Source: Chloranthus sessilifolius (Eukaryota > Streptophyta > Magnoliopsida > Chloranthales > Chloranthaceae). Taken from it: a stretch of 64,000 bases of DNA. The DNA is taken from positions 9,093,328-9,157,327 of the forward strand of contig CM037586.1 in assembly GCA_021018995.1 (NCBI GenBank), read 5' to 3'. Below are positions 44,342-55,292 of this stretch, in pieces. The position numbers and the translations under genes were made by a program. Each line of letters starts with the position of its first letter. Position 1 is the stretch's first letter. The notes beneath the pieces were generated by a model. It saw nothing but the letters and a program-made list of their open reading frames with translations, was not told the origin of the DNA and ran no database searches.

Positions 44342-46013
44342 TTGTAAATATATCTAGCCTATAGATGATGACTTTAAAAGCTCTATTCTTTCGAGCCAAG
44401 CCAGGTCGAGCCTAGCTTCGAGCTGGCTCAACTCTTTGACAGCCCTAGGTGCACCCCATGGATGATGTGCGTTGAGTGAACCTTGACGGAGACCACGAGC
44501 ATGATGTGAGCCTGTAGATACGCAATGCACCAAATGTAAACTAGCGACAAATCATAATGTTGTGATCGTCTTAGGTGCATGTTACAACGCTATCACATGC
44601 AATATTTTTCTCAAGAGCTAACGTAGAGCTCGGTCACAAAATTCTTTGAATTAATCAAAGTTTGCAAAAATTTCCCGAATAGGTTATCGGTCAAACTTTT
44701 TACCGAATGCTCACTTTATTCGTCGTCTCTTTGAATTTATCCAATTTTAATGAATTTTCTGAATTATTTTTTGAACTTTTACCATTGTGATTCATGCTTT
44801 AATCATACTTCTATTGTTCTTTTCTAATTATAAATTATTAATGCATGCGGGCTATGTAATCTCCAAATAATTTTTCCTTGAATCTTTCCCGAATATATCC
44901 GAATTTAAACCTAAGTGACACCCCACCAAATCTCCGAGTTCACACAGCAAACAACTGTCTTGTGCGGTACCTGACCCATGCACAAAGTTTAATCTTTCTT
45001 TACGAAACTTGGTAGTTTGAGAGTTAATTTTAAGCTCCCAAGCTGTAATTAGTTAAAAAAAGAGGGTACTTCTATTTGCAGCTAGAAGACGATGGTTGTT
45101 CTTCACCCTAATGTATACACAATGGATCTTGAGATCATGGTTGTACCATCAAAGAGCCAGTTTATTTATTACAAATGGAAAACATGCTAAAAAAGTGATC
45201 CTGAAACCACATGACACATCATACTCAAACTTGATTTTAGGGTGATTTTTTTATATATGTGCCACATGGAATCAGAAAGAGCTTGGCTGATGGTATGCTC
45301 ATGCTCTCAACATTTATGTTGTGTGGAAGATTGGGGTGAATAGAGATCTCTATCATCTGATTCAACACAACCAATGGGTTTAGAGATTAGACACACTCGG
45401 AAATTTTCTAGGCATGAATAAAAGCATCCTTAAAAAATGGTGCTTTCACTGATAGGAGCAACTACTTGCACCTAAAAATTTCACTTGTATTTATAGGAGC
45501 GATTGCATGCACCTAAAAATTGTTCTATTGCACCTTATTTAAAAGAAAGACTTGAGACTTAAATTGTTCTATTGCACTTTATTTAAAACAATTGAGAGTT
45601 GAGACTTGTGCCATGTGGAAACACAATCTAAACCATCTTATTTGAAAGTTATGATGCAAAATCTTGGGTACAAAAGATTGACACGGAACATGATCTCTAT
45701 CATATGATTCAACAATCATGGCCCATTAATTGTTTTCAACAGTTAACTGCATTGTATTTTATGGCAGGCATCATGCTAATCCTTTATGCCAAAGATATTT
45801 ACATCCTAACCGCCAAATTAGACAGCTTAGATGGTATTTTCATGGGACATAAGTCCCAAAAATGTCATCTCTCTTTTTAAAAAAGGTGCAACATAAATTT
45901 AAGGTGGAAGTAGTCAGGCCCTTGATCGACACTCAAACATAAATATTTGTGAATCTCACATATGATTGTATGATGAGTTGATATAATACTTTGGCTTCGA
46001 TTGGGTTACCTCT

Positions 46014-46054
46014 TTAGAGCTAAAGAGCGGTTCTTTCGCTCTTTAACTCCAAAG
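46014..46054. other. Short perfect hairpin
   Basis: TAAAGAGCG, a 7-nt loop, then CGCTCTTTA: a 9-bp perfect stem extended by GAG/CTC after one mismatch. It might be a decayed MITE terminus. Isolated, no partner recognised. Confidence 0.5.
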
Positions 46055-46236
46055 CAGATAGTCAGTTATGTTTGGTAACACAATTTTCGCATATGCATTG
46101 GATCGTGTTCGTTGAAATGCTTTGGCGTGAGGCATCACTGTAATTCTTCTTTTATAAAATTCTGGTGTTTCCCTTCTTTCCAAAGATCACAGGCAGCACA
46201 ATCTCCATGGGTTTTGCCTTCCGACGTGGAAGGTTT

Positions 46237-46316
46237 GGTTCATTTGGAAGACCACCATGGTAAATAATTCCCATATGGTTCATTTGGAAGACCACCATGC
46301 TAAATAATTCCCATAT
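46237..46316. repeat. 40-bp tandem duplication
   Basis: Two copies, 46237-46276 and 46277-46316, each starting GGTTCATTTGGAAGACC and ending CCCATAT, nearly identical. Confidence 0.9.
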
Positions 46317-48756
46317 CAGATACATATAAGCTTGGGGCCCAGCCGATATGCCGATATATATTGGTGTTTAAATCCTTGGGTGATCTTCACCATCTACCAC
46401 TGTAATAATGTGTATCTATTTCCACAGGATTATATAGAGGAAACGAAAGTAAGCATAGTTTCCATCACCTAGGCCCACTTAAGAGAAAAATATGCACTAG
46501 GTTCCTTTCATTGTGTGACATGCAAATTTTAAATGGTGATCTGCACCATCACATTATGTTGCACAATCATCGTACCAGCATCAGATTTCATCGAATGGTG
46601 GTACAAATCATGACTATGTTATAATGGTGATTTTCACCATAGATCACTGTTATAAATTGTCTGATTCCTCAGATTATTTAGAGGGAAAAATAAGCACAGT
46701 TTCCATCCCTTTTTGTTTGTTTTGGTTTGATGGGTAAGCTGCAACCTTGAGATTACAATATTGTCAACCTTCTAGTTGAGCTCCAGGCTAAATCCCTTAA
46801 AAACGTAGTCACCAAGTCGGTAATTCGGCGAGGTTAAAATCTGGGAAAATTCGGCAAGTTCAGGAAAACAACATATTGATGAGAGACTGTGAGAGTGGAT
46901 TGGTTGGTAGAAAACAACATATTGATGAGAGACAATGAGAGCGGATTTGTATGTTTGGACTAGGTCTTATGGATGTTCTTTGAAAAGGGTTTTACCACGT
47001 GAAAAACATTTCGGCAGAGTAGTTTATTAGATAATTTAAATAGTCCATTTTCTGCGCCAATTAATTGCTTCTTCTGTTATTGTGTATTTCTTCTATGCAC
47101 CTTAAAAAATAGGACAACAACACTCTTTGTTTCAATTCAAGCAAGCTTCTTTTTGGCATCTCCACTTATATTAAACCATGACCTATCTTAACGTGGATTT
47201 GTAATATGGCCTGTCATAGGAGGATTCAACATGATCTTTACAGTTAGCTATTAATCTAAACCCTCTTTTCTATATGGGCTTGGGACCAGATTCGACGGGG
47301 AGATTCGATATTTTTTTAGTTTTTACAGCAAGTAGTCAACCAGATGTTAACTCTCCTTCATCCAGGCTTGGAACTAGCATCAACGGGGTTACTTTTTTCA
47401 TTCCTTGATTTTCAAAACGTGATATTTGAATCCAATTTCAGCTGAATAGTACTCCAACTACTCTTGAATGCAAGGGGGAAATCTCTATAGAGATCTTTGG
47501 CTCCTTCCACAATACTTGAGCTCACATAATGGAAGAAATGTCTCCAGATCCTAATACAGGTTCCGAATGCTAAAAAATGCTCACTAGATTGTCTCTTTAT
47601 GCTTGATAGGTTCTTGTTCAGGACCTATTCCATCTACACTCTCCATTGAGATAGGTCATGCTTGATAGGTTCTTGTTGAAGTTGAGTCTAATGACAATTT
47701 TGGGGTGGTTTATGCATACACACGTGCATCCTTTCCACAAACTGAATTTGAGTAATTGACTTGTCACATAGAAGCAAACTAACAGAAAATGAATAATTAG
47801 CAAGTGTCTCTATCTACAATCTATGTGTGTGTATTTGGCTGCTCAATTATGTTCACGAGATAATGATGAAATCATTTGTATTCATTGTAATTACTATACA
47901 ATCTATCAGTTTGACATGAAATTCAACATCATCATCATTCCCTTATCATTAGTTCGACAATCTATAGCGGGGAAGATCGGGGTGTAACACAATCTACATC
48001 ATTTATTCCTAAGCAAGCAATGGTTTTAAATTGTGTCTATGCGTTCAAAATATTAGGATAAGATTTGTTTATTTTTTATATTAAGAAATGTGATGAAGAC
48101 TTTAAAACATATCGCAATCCTATGGACACCCTTAGTGAACCATTGAAAACTCTAGATTAGATTTTCAAAATGTTAATGAATGATTTTATGCCCTCTTTCT
48201 TTCAAACATTTTTTCATTCCTATGGTTTTTACTTCCTCAATATTTTATTGGTATATGGTGTGTAGTTCTGAGTAGTCTTCATAGTCATGCAAAATGCTCA
48301 TAAATTCCAAAAATTGAGTAAGTCAAATTTTGGTTTCCAATTTAAAAAAACAGCCACAGTCAATGTTTATGGACCTGGTTTCATCAGTGTGTTGTTTGAT
48401 TTTATTTATATAAAAAAAATTACTTGTAAAATTACCGTGCCAGTTTAATATGAAAGACTCGATACTAAGGGTTGGTGGGTCGGAGATCGCAGAGGTAGTT
48501 TTTTGTTTGATTCCTTGGTTTTGCGGAGGTGATTTTCGATTTCTTCATGATTTTATTGTTTTGCAGAGATTTTATTTTCAATTCACTAATGTTACCTTAT
48601 GAAGTGCAAATCCGCTGATGATTTTGTCCGATCGGGTATTAATGTATTAGATTTTTACACTTTCGTTAGAACCTTTGACCAAAGCTTATAAATCAATGGG
48701 TTCTTTGTTTCTTTAGGGCAGAAAGAAGAGTAATATGGATACCCTTTTATGTGCAG

Positions 48757-48846
48757 GTACACATCGTGTACAGGGGTCAACTCCGGAGTGATGAATTCTC
48801 TGTGGAATCTCTCCACCTAAGTCTTCTAGAACAGGTCCTTGATGGG

Positions 48847-48848
<2 letters not shown>
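48757..48848 (+). pseudogene. Subtilisin-like protease (subtilase) propeptide exon fragment
   Basis: The exon is bounded by an acceptor (TTATGTGCAG) and a donor (GGGAG then GTATAT). It translates VHIVYRGQLRSDEF, SVESLHLSLLEQVLDG. This matches the start of the I9 inhibitor propeptide of plant subtilases (family pattern VYIVYMG...SHH..LLxxVLxGS). One changed residue is the M of YMG, now R. The donor runs straight into a (TA)n microsatellite, and no further subtilase exon is visible. Likely an orphan exon. It is outside the CACTA-bounded segment. Confidence 0.6.

Positions 48849-48849
<1 letters not shown>

Positions 48850-48910
<61 letters not shown>
48850..48910. repeat. (TA)n microsatellite
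   Basis: About 60 bp of uninterrupted AT dinucleotides directly after the subtilase exon donor. Confidence 0.95.
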
Positions 48911-48912
<2 letters not shown>

Positions 48913-49019
48913 TTTTATCTATTTATTTATTTATTTTAAATTTTGGGTAAAGATAATTAATCCCCATAAGTGATTTCTAAGATTTACCAAGCATATTAGG
49001 GTTGTCAAAAGCCGAGTTA

Positions 49020-49330
49020 GTTTGGCTCAAAGTCACCAAATTAGTTGATTTTTTTAAAAATTAGTGAAAAATTTGCATATTTGATGTTTTGCAAATTAAT
49101 CGCGAATCTTTCAAAATTTATGTGTTTTTATGCAAAATTCACAATTTTTTTTCAATAAATAGTGATTTGTATATTTTTATACTCTTTAATCTTCTTTCTT
49201 TATTTGTATATTTTTTCCTCCGAACTTTCTGAATTTACTCAGATTTTTTTGAATTTTAACCTCGCGGTCCTTGCTAATTTATTGCCGAACCCCCATTGGT
49301 GACTATAGTTAGGCCAATTTCTCATCTCAA
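49020..49330. repeat. Dispersed AT-rich MITE-like repeat, family 2 (copy 1)
   Basis: TTTTTGAATTTTAACC followed by GCTAATTTATTGCCGAACCC and TTGGTGACTATAGT. The same order occurs at 53600-53940, which starts TAGTGACCAAATTCGCC and ends TTCCCGAACCCCAACTTGG, TCACCAAG. The ends are inverted relatives (TAGTGACCAA / TTGGTCACCA). Confidence 0.55.
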
Positions 49331-49719
49331 ACCATTCAAGTGGAATAATCAGCCAAAAAATTTAGAATTACTCATACGTAAATGCTCTCATTTGAATAGA
49401 CTTCAATAATTTGAGTTCCAAGTAATTTGTAGTGTCCATGTAATATCCATACTGCCTTTTGTGGTTGTAGGTCGGAGGAGTTTTGGTAGATGTATCATTG
49501 GAAAAGACTGACTTTTATCTTGAAACAACTCTAGAAACAAGGTGTCTTGATTAAATAGTTGATTTCAGTGAGCAATTGGGTCTTCATTCTATTGAAGATA
49601 GGCTTTTGGCAATTTCCAAGATCGAGCCAATAAGAAGGAATCGCTGGCAGGCCACATGGTATGCACATGCATTATCTCCTGTTGAAGAAGATTGTGGAAG
49701 AAGGTGGTGACGGCTAAAA
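49331..49719 (+). other. Exon-like open segment, unassigned
   Basis: After an acceptor-like TTGTGGTTGTAG (about 49471) and again from about 49575 the plus strand is open: LGLHSIEDRLLAISKIEP, RWQATWYAHALSPVEED, ending in TGA near 49709. Composition looks coding, but I do not recognise it. It may be another gene fragment cut by the adjacent element insertion. Confidence 0.35.
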
Positions 49720-49728
49720 TTTTTTAAC
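49720..49728. repeat. 9-bp target-site duplication (TTTTTTAAC), left
   Basis: TTTTTTAAC here and at 51552-51560, directly flanking the GGGTTTTTTG termini. Nine bp is the Mutator-type duplication length. Confidence 0.9.
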
Positions 49729-51551
49729 GGGTTTTTTGAATATACCCCCTGTGTTATGATAATATTATAAGAAACCCCCTGAGTTATGGGTATTTATTTT
49801 GTAGCCCCTACTTTTGTGTTTCATTTCGTATAACTCCCTCCACGTTAACTAGCCATGAGTTTATGACGGAAAGCCTATTTTGCTCTTAATGAAACCAATA
49901 TTTTAAAAATACCACCATTCTAAAAGGCCCTTCGTTCATCTATATTTACAAGTCATGCCATTAAAGTTTATCACCATTCTAAAAGGCCCTTCATTCACCT
50001 TTATTTACAAGTTATGCCATTATAATTGACCACTATTCTAAAAGGAATACCTTTAAATCCACCTACAAAATCTTTGAGTTCACCCATGCTGAAATACATC
50101 GACTGCATTGAATCAAACGATGGAGATTTTTTATCGTCCCAATCTTTCATGAGATCGATCTTTAGATCATGGGTGTACCATCAGACGGCCGATTTTTTAT
50201 TTCATGTGGTACACACCCCTAAAAAGCATGCACGTGATGTTAAGGTCACTTTTCTGAGATGCGTGCCACGTGAAATAAAACATTGATCGTCTGATGGTAC
50301 GATCATGATCTCAAGATCCATCATGTGAAAGATTGGGAGGATAGATGATATCCATCGTTCGATTCAATTTAATCAACGTGTTTCAGCGTGGGTGAACTTA
50401 AAGATTCAGTGGGTGGATTTAAAGGTACTCTTCTAAAAGGCCCTACCCATCAGATTCAAGACTCATCTGATGGGTGATTCCCCCATTAAAGCATGTCAAT
50501 GTTTGCACGGATACTCAGCCAACGGAGTATCTGTGGCAAACGATGTAATTATTCTTGAAAAGAAAACCTTCTATCTATATGTTCCACTCAAAATACTCAT
50601 CCCTCCAATTTCCTATATGATTCAAGACCCATTTTTAGGAATTGGATTGCCTAATCACGTCTTCTTCCATCCACTGAAATCTTTGAGTTCACCCACGTTA
50701 AAACACATTGATTGCATTGAATAAGACGATGGAGATCGTTTAGGCATACCATTAGACGATCAGTGTTTTATTTCGTGGCACACATCTCAGAAAGTGACCT
50801 TAACATCACGTATACGGTTAAAATTAATTTTAAGGTCATTTTTTTGAGTGTGTATCACATGAAATTAAAAATCAACCATCTGTTGGTGCCACCATGATCT
50901 CAAGATCCATCGTGTGAAAGGTTGGGACGATAAATAATATCCATCGTCCGATTCAATGCAATCAACTGTTTGATGGTGTCACCATGATCTCAAGATCCAT
51001 CGTGTGAATGGTTGGGGCGATAAACAACCTCCATTGTCCAATTCAATACAGTCAACAGCCTGATGGTGCCACCATGATCTCAAGATACATCGTGTGAAAG
51101 GTTGGGACGATAAATGATCTCCATCGTCTGATTCAATGCAGTCAACCGTCTAAAGGTGCCACCGTGATCTCAAGATCCATCGTGTGAAAGGTTGGGACGA
51201 TAAACGATCTCCACCGTCCGATTCAATGCAGTCAATGTTTTTCAGTGTGGGTGAACTCAAATATTTGGTGGGTGGATTTAAAACTACTCTTTTTGGTAAG
51301 TGGAGGGGTGGATTTAAAATTACTATTACAACGTGTAGAGGGTGGCAATTTAGTAATTTAATTTTAAAAAGGATAAATATGGTATTTAGGCTATTCTTTA
51401 ACGGCTGGTTAATCATTTAAAGTAGCATCCGTTAAAGATGGTGTTTTATGAACACCAAAATGCTAACTCAGGGGGTTTAAAGCAAATAGTTATAACTAGG
51501 GGGGTTATTTGTAATATCAACATAACTCAGGGGGGTATTTGCAAAAAACCC
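49729..51551. mobile_element. Non-autonomous Mutator-like (MULE) foldback element
   Basis: 1823 bp with long terminal inverted repeats. The left end is GGGTTTTTTGAATATACCCC then CTGTGTTATG; the right end, inverted, is GGGTTTTTTGCAAATACCCC then CCTGAGTTATG. A perfect 9-bp TSD flanks it. The TIR similarity extends about 150 bp, including repeated CCCCCTGAGTTA and TTTAACGG words. The interior holds no transposase, only copies of a 90-bp unit: inverted on the left (about 50080-50280), direct on the right (50881-51240). So the whole element can fold back. Related units lie elsewhere (45105-45400, 53270-53400). Confidence 0.88.
50881..51240 (+). repeat. 90-bp tandem repeat, four copies
   Basis: Starts at 50881, 50971, 61 and 151 of the next hundred block (51061, 51151): an exact 90-bp period. 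Each unit holds ACCATGATCTCAAGATCCAT, GTTGGGACGATAAA and CGATTCAATGCAGTCAAC with a few differences. An inverted, more diverged copy lies near 50100-50190. Confidence 0.93.
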
Positions 51552-51560
51552 TTTTTTAAC
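51552..51560. repeat. 9-bp target-site duplication (TTTTTTAAC), right
   Basis: Identical to 49720-49728. Confidence 0.9.
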
Positions 51561-51961
51561 ACACCTTTTTATAACTTATTGGGAATTATTCGGGTGTGTT
51601 AAGCCGGCACACCAAGGAAGGGTATATAAGCTTTTACTTCAAGGTTCAAAATAAAGGTTTAAAACCTACCTATCACCCTTGACTTCTTGTCTATTACTCA
51701 AGTCTTTAACCAGTATGCTATCACACAATTTGTGTCAAATAATGACATAAATAAATATAAGAGCCTTGAAAACCAAAGCATGTATTCTTTAGCCAAGACA
51801 TTTTGGAAGTCAAGGTATTCGGTGTATACACTATTAAGCGCATATAAGAAATTTAGGGATATCAACGATACAAAAATCCGAGTCGTTACAAAGACGAGCC
51901 AGCTATCGATCACGACGAATTTTTATACGAGGGCCTGGTACTTGGCGACCTTATCTAGCTA

Positions 51962-52379
51962 GAAACCGTTCAAAAAGCTCTGTGTCATGTTGACCGAATC
52001 AGCCATGGACATGGCTTGTCGGAAGAACCCGTTCATGGGTGGTGGAGATGCTGACGTGTCGTTGGACCCGAATATCTGTTCTCTGATGGCTTGGAACGAG
52101 TGGCCACGTTCTAGGTCGACGTAGTGTGCTTTGTCTTCAAAGTAAAAGTGGGAGGAGTTGGGATCTGTGGTGTTTATTGGGTTTGATTCGGTGCCTGAGA
52201 CTCCGTTGATTTCTGGATTTAGACGCTTCATCCAACCGAGCATGTGATCGAACGATAGATTTCCTATCCCTATGATGAGTACTGTTTTTATTGGACTAGC
52301 GGTGACGATAATCAAGAAGAGTAGGTATGTGATGGCCGTTAAAAGAGAATGTGATGGTTGGATTTATGTGAATCGCCAT
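51962..52379 (-). pseudogene. Non-specific phospholipase C (NPC) promoter-proximal exon, truncated
   Basis: NPCs are phosphoesterase-family enzymes that cleave membrane phospholipids to diacylglycerol. Minus strand: ATG 52379 (MAIHINP), a one-base frame change near 52350, then a signal-peptide-like [13 protein letters not shown]. The N-terminal catalytic block follows: [50 protein letters not shown] and PPPMNGF, stopping at about 51960 after [12 protein letters not shown]. The family has VMENRSFDHMLG; here the conserved metal-site segment reads [12 protein letters not shown], so the glutamate is lost. The remaining three quarters of the protein are absent. Position 51960 abuts unrelated sequence. 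Confidence 0.87.
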
Positions 52380-52413
52380 TAGAGAGAGAGAGACCTGCGT
52401 CTCCTACTTTTTT

Positions 52414-52423
52414 CTTTATATAG
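52414..52423 (-). promoter_or_regulatory. TATA box upstream of the NPC fragment
   Basis: CTATATAAAG on the minus strand, 35 bp upstream of the ATG at 52379, with a CT-rich stretch between. The spacing implies a leader of only a few bases. This suggests that the promoter was copied together with the first exon. Confidence 0.5.
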
Positions 52424-52440
52424 GGATAAGGGAGAGGGGA

Positions 52441-52536
52441 GCCTGGGCAAGTCTTCCAATAGAAAAAAAAAAAGAAGGCAAGAATCCCGCCTGGGCAAGT
52501 CTTCCAATAGAAAAAAAAAAAAGAAGGCAAGAATCC
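52441..52536. repeat. 48-bp tandem duplication upstream of the NPC fragment
   Basis: Two copies starting GCCTGGGCAAGTCTTCCAAT, each with a poly-A tract and AGAAGGCAAGAATCC. Confidence 0.9.
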
Positions 52537-53599
52537 ATCGGGACTCTGTTACTTGCCAAGTTGGGTGAAAGGATGGGCTAATTTTAGGTGTTGGGCACCT
52601 ACACCAAGCCCCATACTTATCCCATCTAAACTAATGAGTCTAGTTGTTAATTACTTATCACCTAAGGTAATAAGATTTTGGGTTCATGTGTTTGATGTCG
52701 GCACTCATTGGATGCTCCCAAGATCTAGTACCATATGCCCATCTATATATAAACTTATATATACACATATTTATTCATTAACTAATTTCTTATTATATAA
52801 ATTGATACATGGCTTGGATTGGGTGTGAACCACTGCACCAATTCGACCTGACACACATATCTAGGGACTAAATATATAAACTCATGTGGACTATAGTAAT
52901 GGTGCTTGAAAGTTGGGTCGGTTGTGCGTGGTACACCCTCCCTAAAGAAAAGGTTGGCCCAAGGCCACGCTATCCAAGTCAAATATTTGACTAAGATCAA
53001 ATAAGTCAAATAACTGCATTGTCATCAAAAGTTAGCAATTCAATGCTAGCGAAAATCATGGTTGTTACAAGAACCCTATACATAAGAAGGTTTAAAACTA
53101 GAACCTATGTGTTACAAATCTCTAATTCAACAATTAGAGTGACTTACTAAATTATGTATAAAAATAAAAAACTTTAATTAATATATAAATTTTGAAAATC
53201 AAAATAATGTAAGGAATTCTAGAAAGGGTGGCATTATTAGCACCCTCTTTTCCTGTGACGAACACCCACATTTTTAACATAAAAATTGTTGGATGCTTTG
53301 AATTGGATGATAGAGATCGTTTTTCGTCCCAATCTTCCACACAATAGATCTTGAGACTATGGCACACCCATCAAACAGTCTGATCTTGATTCCATGTGGC
53401 ACACATCTCTGGGACCGACCCTGGTTACAATTTTTTTTTATTAATATAAATAGGCCCCATTTCAGAATCTCGATATAGACTCTGAAAACCTCAGGACTGG
53501 CCCTGGGCCTGACCAACATACAGATGAAACTTAGCAGAAAGTTCATGGCTGTCCCATCTCATAATAGCACATTTTTTCCTCTCAACGGGGACAATCTCT
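52537..53599. other. Intergenic, no gene recognised
   Basis: AT-rich. At about 53275-53400 is an inverted relative of the 90-bp unit (GATAGAGATCG, TCGTCCCAATCTTCCACAC, GATCTTGAGAC). No coding homology. Confidence 0.5.
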
Positions 53600-53940
53600 C
53601 GTAAGCATAGTGACCAAATTCGCCAACTTTTTGAAAAAGTCGCAAATAATTGATGAATATTTCTAAAAAAGGCGGAAAAAAAAATTGAATTATTTGCAAA
53701 TTTCTAAATAAAATCCATTTTTTTTTAATAATTCACAAATTATATGCTAATTTTATGACTTTTCCCCAGATTTTTCCCGATTTTGGTCAAAAAAATATTA
53801 TCTTTTATTATTTTTAATTGATATATTTTATAATTTTTTCTGAATTTTTAACGTATTATTCCAGAATTTTGCCTGATTTTTTCAAATTTCATCCGAGCCA
53901 ATTTATTCCCGAACCCCAACTTGGTCACCAAGCTCATAAG
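53600..53940. repeat. Dispersed AT-rich MITE-like repeat, family 2 (copy 2)
   Basis: From TAGTGACCAAATTCGCCAAC to CCCAACTTGGTCACCAAG: inverted ends around an AT-rich core with many TTTGAATTTT-like words. Homologous to 49020-49330. Confidence 0.6.
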
Positions 53941-53989
53941 TTGTTAGCTATTCATTTGAAAGCTCTTATAGGCTAAATCGTAGAAATTG

Positions 53990-54410
53990 CTCAATGGCAT
54001 AATATTTCGGGTTGAACCTAATCAAAATTCTATTCATGGAACTAAGGATGCAAGCTTTGAACCAAATACCGAAGCCGAACCGAAAACCGAGAGTCCCGAA
54101 CCAGATCGAACCGCATCGAAAACCGATTGAAACCGAACCGAACCCCAATTCAGTTCGGTTTTGGTTTCGGTGGCTCAAAACCGAAAACCGAGGGGGTAGG
54201 TTGAGTAAACCAAAAAAAATACATTAAAAAAATAAAAAGTAGGTATTTTACCTACACCTACACCTACACCGAACCGAATTGGATTCGATTTCAGAAAAAA
54301 AAAAAAAAAAAAAAACAAATTACTGAACCGAACCGAATGGGTTTCAATTTGGGCTGTACCGAACCGAACACCGAAAAATTCGGGTTCAATTCGGTACACC
54401 GAACAACAAA
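53990..54410. repeat. CCGAA-rich low-complexity tract
   Basis: Dense, irregular repeats of ACCGAACCGAA/CCGAAAACCGA on the plus strand and their complement (TTCGGTTTTGGTTTCGG) at 54150-54170. The ORFs here (arginine/proline- or phenylalanine/glycine-rich) only reflect the repeat. Confidence 0.8.
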
Positions 54411-54639
54411 TGTTTTTTTTTCAAACAAAAACTAATTAAAGCTTATTTATTTTATTTTATTTTCAAAAGAATTCTTTACGATTTTTTAAATATTTTCAAT
54501 ATTTTTGTCAAAATCAATATTTATTTTTAAATATTTTCTTACTTTTTCCCAATTAAAAAAAAAATTTCTCAAAATTTACCAATTTTTTTTAAGGACTAAC
54601 TCTCCCGCCATCATTTAAGCACAAAATGATGGTTAATCG

Positions 54640-55014
54640 ATCTTACACCATTTATTGGCTTATGATCTTGGGAATTCATACCGTCTACGTGATATATCAT
54701 CAATTGAGGGACTACCGGTCAAAAAACACATTTTTTGGAAGATTCAAACCATCCAATCTATGCACTCTAATATTAACAATTGTTCTTAATTTTGGTGGCT
54801 GATATTGAAGTTCACTGATCGGATGGTTTACATTCACTTGTAAGTATGATCCTTTGATTGGGACATGTTCCTACGATAGATTGCCACTTGGGCAATTTAG
54901 ATTGATCATAGATGTGTGCCACATGGCATAATGATAAGTCACACTTTAATGGTGTGAAATAAAAAGTGACATTTTAGTGGTGGAAGATCATTTAAACACC
55001 ATTTGGTGCTTAAA
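54640..55014 (+). repeat. Dispersed MITE-like repeat, family 1 (copy 3)
   Basis: Shares CCATCCAATCTATGCACTCTAAT, split here as CCATCCAATCT plus GCACTCTAAT, then GGATGGTTTACATTCACTTG, CCACATGGCATAATGATA and the end GATCATTTAAACACCATTTG with the copies at 11550 and 27186. No ORF. Confidence 0.7.
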
Positions 55015-55166
55015 TGTCGGTCAGAGCCATTATCCCATTTTTTATTTATTTATGACCAATTGCCCTAAAAAATCTCCCATTATCCTGATTTATCCCAATC
55101 GAACCCCTTAAGTTAGAAATACTATAGCAAGGCCTTTTTTATTTTTTTAGCCTAAAATGCCCTTCA

Positions 55167-55174
55167 TATATAAA
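55167..55174 (+). promoter_or_regulatory. TATA box of the MULE transposase gene
   Basis: TATATAAA followed by GGGTTTAAACC, about 30-40 bp upstream of a CT-rich leader (55190-55290). The leader ends in a strong donor (ACG then GTAAGG at 55293). Confidence 0.6.
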
Positions 55175-55292
55175 GGGTTTAAACCTACACTATTCCCTTT
55201 TTCCCCTCTCTTCCTTTCTTTCTCACGCTGGTTCCCCTTCTTCTTCGTGCAAACTCGCCGACTTCGTACCAACCCCCCCGACGAAGAAAACG

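Larger units (their letters stand above)
44342..48735. other. Intergenic, dispersed repeats, no gene recognised
   Basis: Around 44640-44940 lies a degenerate member of the CCCGAA/TTTGAATTT repeat family seen at 49020-49330 and 53600-53940. Around 45105-45400 and 45680-45720 are relatives of the 90-bp unit of the 49729-51551 element (GATCTTGAGATCATGG, GATCTCTATCAT). A GATCTTCACCATC-type MITE remnant lies at 46380-46640. A copy of CCGATATGCCGATATAT lies at 46350. Confidence 0.5.

Noticed and set aside
48851-48939. Tyrosine-isoleucine repeat protein tail
   Set aside because: Translation of the (TA)n microsatellite after a splice donor.
53966-54399. Phenylalanine/glycine-rich and arginine/proline-rich ORFs
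   Set aside because: Products of the CCGAA repeat tract in both strands.
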